Source: Candidatus Desulfofervidus auxilii
GTDB lineage: Bacteria; Desulfobacterota; Desulfofervidia; Desulfofervidales; Desulfofervidaceae
DNA: 64,000 bases
NCBI GenBank assembly: GCA_030262725.1
Contig: JAJSZS010000005.1
Location: 1-64,000 of the forward strand
Direction of reading: 5' to 3'
Position numbers and translations under genes: made by a program
The notes under the pieces: model-generated
What the model saw: the letters and a program-made list of their open reading frames with translations, nothing else
Database searches by the model: none
What the model was told of the DNA's origin: nothing
Shown here: positions 61,963 through 64,000 of the stretch, in pieces
Layout of the letters: every line of letters starts with the position of its first letter
How positions within the stretch are numbered: position 1 is the stretch's first letter

Positions 61963-63058
61963 ATAAATTTAAAGCCATTTCTATTTCTTCTTCAGTAGTA
62001 AAATAACCTAAACTAAAACGTATTGCTCCTTTCCCTATCTCTGGTGGAACTCCCATTGCCTTTAAAACATGAGACATCTTAATCTCTTGACTATGACATG
62101 CAGCTCCTGGTGAAGCACATATTTCAGGTATAAAATTCAATAAATCTTGAGCAGTCAATCCTTTAAAAGAAATATAAAGAGTATTTGGTAAACAATATTT
62201 AGGATTACCATGACGTATTACATCAAAATGAGCTTTAAGCCCTTCCCAAAGTTTATCTCTCAATTTAGCTATTTTTAAAATTTCTTTATTCTTCAATTTC
62301 TCTTTCAATAAACTACAGGCCTTACCTAAACCAACGCAAAAAGCGACATTTTCTGTACCTGCTCGACGTCCATTTTCTTGACCTGCTCCATGTATAAGTG
62401 GAGAAAAGGGGATGCCTTTTCTCACATACAATGCCCCAATGCCCTTTGGGGCATAAAGCTTATGTCCAGCAATAGTAAGTAAATCAACATTTAGAATATT
62501 GACATCTACCTCAATTTTTCCCAAACTTTGAGCCGCATCTGTATGAAATAAAATGTCATATTCTTTAGCTATCTTCCCAATTTCTTCTATAGGTTGAATA
62601 ATTCCAGTTTCATTGTTAGCATGCATAACAGAAATCAAAACAGTATCCTTTCTAATTGCTTTTTTTAAAGTTTCTGGCTCGATTATTCCTTCAGGTGTAG
62701 GTAGGATAAATGTTATTTCAAATCCTAATTCTTGCATAAATTGAGCAGGTTTTAAAACAGAAGGATGTTCTATAGCAGTTGTAATAACATGATTTCCTTT
62801 TTCTTTTAATGCCCATAAAATTCCCTTAAACACAGTATTATTGGCTTCTGTCCCTCCGCTCATAAAAACAATTTCTTCTGGTTTTGCATTAATAAGATTT
62901 GCTACTTCTTCTCGTGCATGTTCTAAGGCTATTTTTGCTTCCTTGCCTAAAGGGTAAAGACAAGATGGATTACCAAAATTTTCTTTCAAAAAAGGCTCTA
63001 TTTCCTCTTTTACTTCAGGGGCAATAGGGGTAGTAGCGTTATAATCAAGGTAAATCAT
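61925..63058 (-). CDS. nifS: Cysteine desulfurase (NifS/IscS type)
   Basis: 377-residue PLP enzyme removing sulfur (or selenium) from cysteine. The PLP Lys is in IAGHKLYAPKGIGALY (about 198-213), GGTEANN (about 69-75) and HTDAAQSLG (about 175-183) are cofactor contacts. The catalytic Cys is in GAACHSQEIKMSHVL (about 322-336), a GAACHS variant of the usual GSAC. It supplies persulfide, e.g. to TusA encoded at 40.6 kb. No IscU or IscR gene is next to it. Confidence 0.93.
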   Translation of the reverse strand: MIYLDYNATTPIAPEVKEEIEPFLKENFGNPSCLYPLGKEAKIALEHAREEVANLINAKPEEIVFMSGGTEANNTVFKGILWALKEKGNHVITTAIEHPSVLKPAQFMQELGFEITFILPTPEGIIEPETLKKAIRKDTVLISVMHANNETGIIQPIEEIGKIAKEYDILFHTDAAQSLGKIEVDVNILNVDLLTIAGHKLYAPKGIGALYVRKGIPFSPLIHGAGQENGRRAGTENVAFCVGLGKACSLLKEKLKNKEILKIAKLRDKLWEGLKAHFDVIRHGNPKYCLPNTLYISFKGLTAQDLLNFIPEICASPGAACHSQEIKMSHVLKAMGVPPEIGKGAIRFSLGYFTTEEEIEMALNLFIEKIPAMLKDV

Positions 63059-63086
63059 ATTTAAGTTTATACTCTTCTAAGCTATC

Positions 63087-63116
63087 TTGACAAGAAAAAA
63101 TTTCACAGTTTATAAG
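63087..63116 (+). promoter_or_regulatory. Sigma-70-type promoter of the 59-residue gene
   Basis: TTGACA at 63087-63092, 18-bp spacer, TATAAG at 63111-63116, followed by the ribosome site AAAGGAGG at 63123-63130. Confidence 0.65.
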
Positions 63117-63135
63117 TATCAAAAAGGAGGTTAAG

Positions 63136-63315
63136 ATGCCAGAACTTTCTAAGATTTTTGATAATAAAAAGTATATGTGGGATGGTGAGATTTATGATAC
63201 AGAAGAGGCTGCCAAAAGTACTGCTCAAAAATATGAACAAGATGGATTTGAGATAAAAATTGTTGAAGAGAATGGAAAATATTTAATTTATAATCGTCGT
63301 GAGATAAAAACTTAA
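63136..63315 (+). CDS. Small orphan protein, 59 residues
   Basis: ATG at 63136 after a strong AAAGGAGG ribosome site and a good promoter, TAA at 63313-63315. The acidic, mixed alpha/beta sequence (MWDGEIYDTEEAAKSTAQKY) has no recognised family or membrane segment. The strong expression signals support a real gene; the function is unknown. It is a single-gene unit between nifS and the AddB-like gene. Confidence 0.7.
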   Translation: MPELSKIFDNKKYMWDGEIYDTEEAAKSTAQKYEQDGFEIKIVEENGKYLIYNRREIKT

Positions 63316-63338
63316 TTGTCTTTTCCTACTTTTTAAGA

Positions 63339-63366
63339 TTGATTTTTAAAGCTAAGTGCTTATAAT
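63339..63366 (+). promoter_or_regulatory. Sigma-70-type promoter of the AddB-like gene
   Basis: TTGATT at 63339-63344, 16-bp spacer, perfect TATAAT at 63361-63366, with AAGGAG before the ATG at 63389. Confidence 0.6.
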
Positions 63367-63388
63367 GAGTTTTTAGCAAGGAGTTTAA

Positions 63389-64000
63389 ATGTCTTCTTCT
63401 GTTTTTGTTGTTTCTTTTAAAACTGATATTTTAAAAACAGTAGGAAAACATCTTTTAGAAAATTGGACATCTTTAGAAAATATTGCTCTTATTTTTCCAA
63501 CAAAACGTAATAAATTTTATTTTCAACAATATTTACAAGAATTAACAGGAAAAGAGGCTTTTCATTTACCTTATCTTTATGAAGTAAGTGAATTTATAAA
63601 TGAAGCTACTTTAGTCCCCTATGAAGGAATTTTGCTTAATCGCTGGCAGAGAAATTTACTTTTAAAAGAGGCAATCTTAAAAACAAAACAAGATTTATCT
63701 CCACTTTTTGGAAAACAACTTGAAAATTTAAAAGAAGATTTTTTTGGTTTTTTAAGTGTAGGAGATAGACTTTTACGGTTTTATGAAGAGATATTTAGAG
63801 AAAAAGTAAGTTTTTCTGATTTAAAAAAAGAAGCACTTTATACGGATTATGAAACACACATAAACATTCTTGAAAATATTTGGTTAACTTATGAAAAACT
63901 TTTGAAAGATAATAGACTTATTGATCCACTTTTAAAAGAAATTGCTCTTTTACTTGATGAGGAGTTTTTAAAAAGCTTTAAAGCTATTTATTTGGTTGGG
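63389..64000 (+). CDS. AddB-like recombination nuclease/helicase, N-terminal part (cut by window edge)
   Basis: 204 residues visible to the window edge. The region FVVSFKTDILKTVG, then NIALIFPTKRNKFYFQQYL (about 31-49) and a following helical stretch resemble the N-terminus of PD-(D/E)XK nuclease/UvrD-like AddB proteins involved in double-strand break repair. The catalytic parts lie right of the window, so the call is provisional. Confidence 0.6.
   Translation, partial: MSSSVFVVSFKTDILKTVGKHLLENWTSLENIALIFPTKRNKFYFQQYLQELTGKEAFHLPYLYEVSEFINEATLVPYEGILLNRWQRNLLLKEAILKTKQDLSPLFGKQLENLKEDFFGFLSVGDRLLRFYEEIFREKVSFSDLKKEALYTDYETHINILENIWLTYEKLLKDNRLIDPLLKEIALLLDEEFLKSFKAIYLVG

Overview
This window is an AT-rich stretch of bacterial chromosome packed with short-spaced genes. 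The gene content points to an anaerobic Gram-negative bacterium of the Desulfobacterota (old Deltaproteobacteria) type. The evidence is a Mla lipid-transport set, outer-membrane barrel and lipoprotein genes, a proteobacteria-sized GyrB, a siroheme decarboxylase (alternative heme route of sulfate reducers), a selenocysteine-containing SelD, split YedE sulfur transporters with TusA, and many PAS/REC histidine kinases. The Lys/Ile/Glu-rich proteins and low GC resemble lineages such as Desulfofervidus, but that placement is inference; no rRNA gene is present.

Layout. 1-2.8 kb: the end of an IS110-type transposase next to a type I methyltransferase gene (hsdM) followed by a MntA/HepT toxin-antitoxin pair; hsdS and hsdR are not visible. 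2.9-12.1 kb: a half-length MFS gene, a ClC channel, TsaC/Sua5, RecG, then an mgtE-mlaE-mlaF-mlaD operon on the minus strand. 12.2-18.3 kb: gyrA-dnaN-gyrB. 18.4-19.3 kb: a decayed PIN-type toxin-antitoxin pair and an orphan small gene with a double-glycine-leader look. 19.4-21.8 kb: ffh-rpsP-khpA-rimM.

21.8-30.1 kb: a signalling island with two REC-GGDEF proteins, a 1256-residue six-PAS hybrid kinase, and divergent Hpt and hybrid-kinase genes. 30.1-36.7 kb: a minus-strand housekeeping run (engB, aminotransferase, TPR protein, hisG, hisI, rlmN, TraF-like barrel, thioesterase, small ORF) ending at tmRNA (ssrA). 37.2-43.2 kb: selD, read through an in-frame UGA, a LysM/YkuD transpeptidase, an alanine-zipper lipoprotein, and a sulfur/selenium handling operon (DUF3343 protein, sugar-kinase-fold protein, two YedE halves, TusA, HAD).

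43.3-47.5 kb: alr, a YcaO-TPR protein and an ABC-class ATPase overlapped in one operon. 47.5-51.9 kb: DNA glycosylase, unknown protein, LOG-like protein, purC, epimerase, Xaa-Pro peptidase. 52-56.2 kb: cvpA, mazG, fxsA, remA, gmk, siroheme decarboxylase, DUF401 membrane protein. 56.2-62 kb: a second signalling operon with two kinases sharing an identical 881-bp half, a REC-HDOD protein and two REC proteins. 62-64 kb: a cysteine desulfurase, a 59-residue orphan, and the start of an AddB-like nuclease gene.

The most noteworthy observations are the Sec-containing SelD with its visible SECIS hairpin close to the YedE/TusA/DUF3343 cluster, a repeated upstream element (CCGAA-N15/16-GCCGA-like) found only before signalling genes, the very recent kinase-half duplication, and the tightly overlapped YcaO/ABC-ATPase pair.
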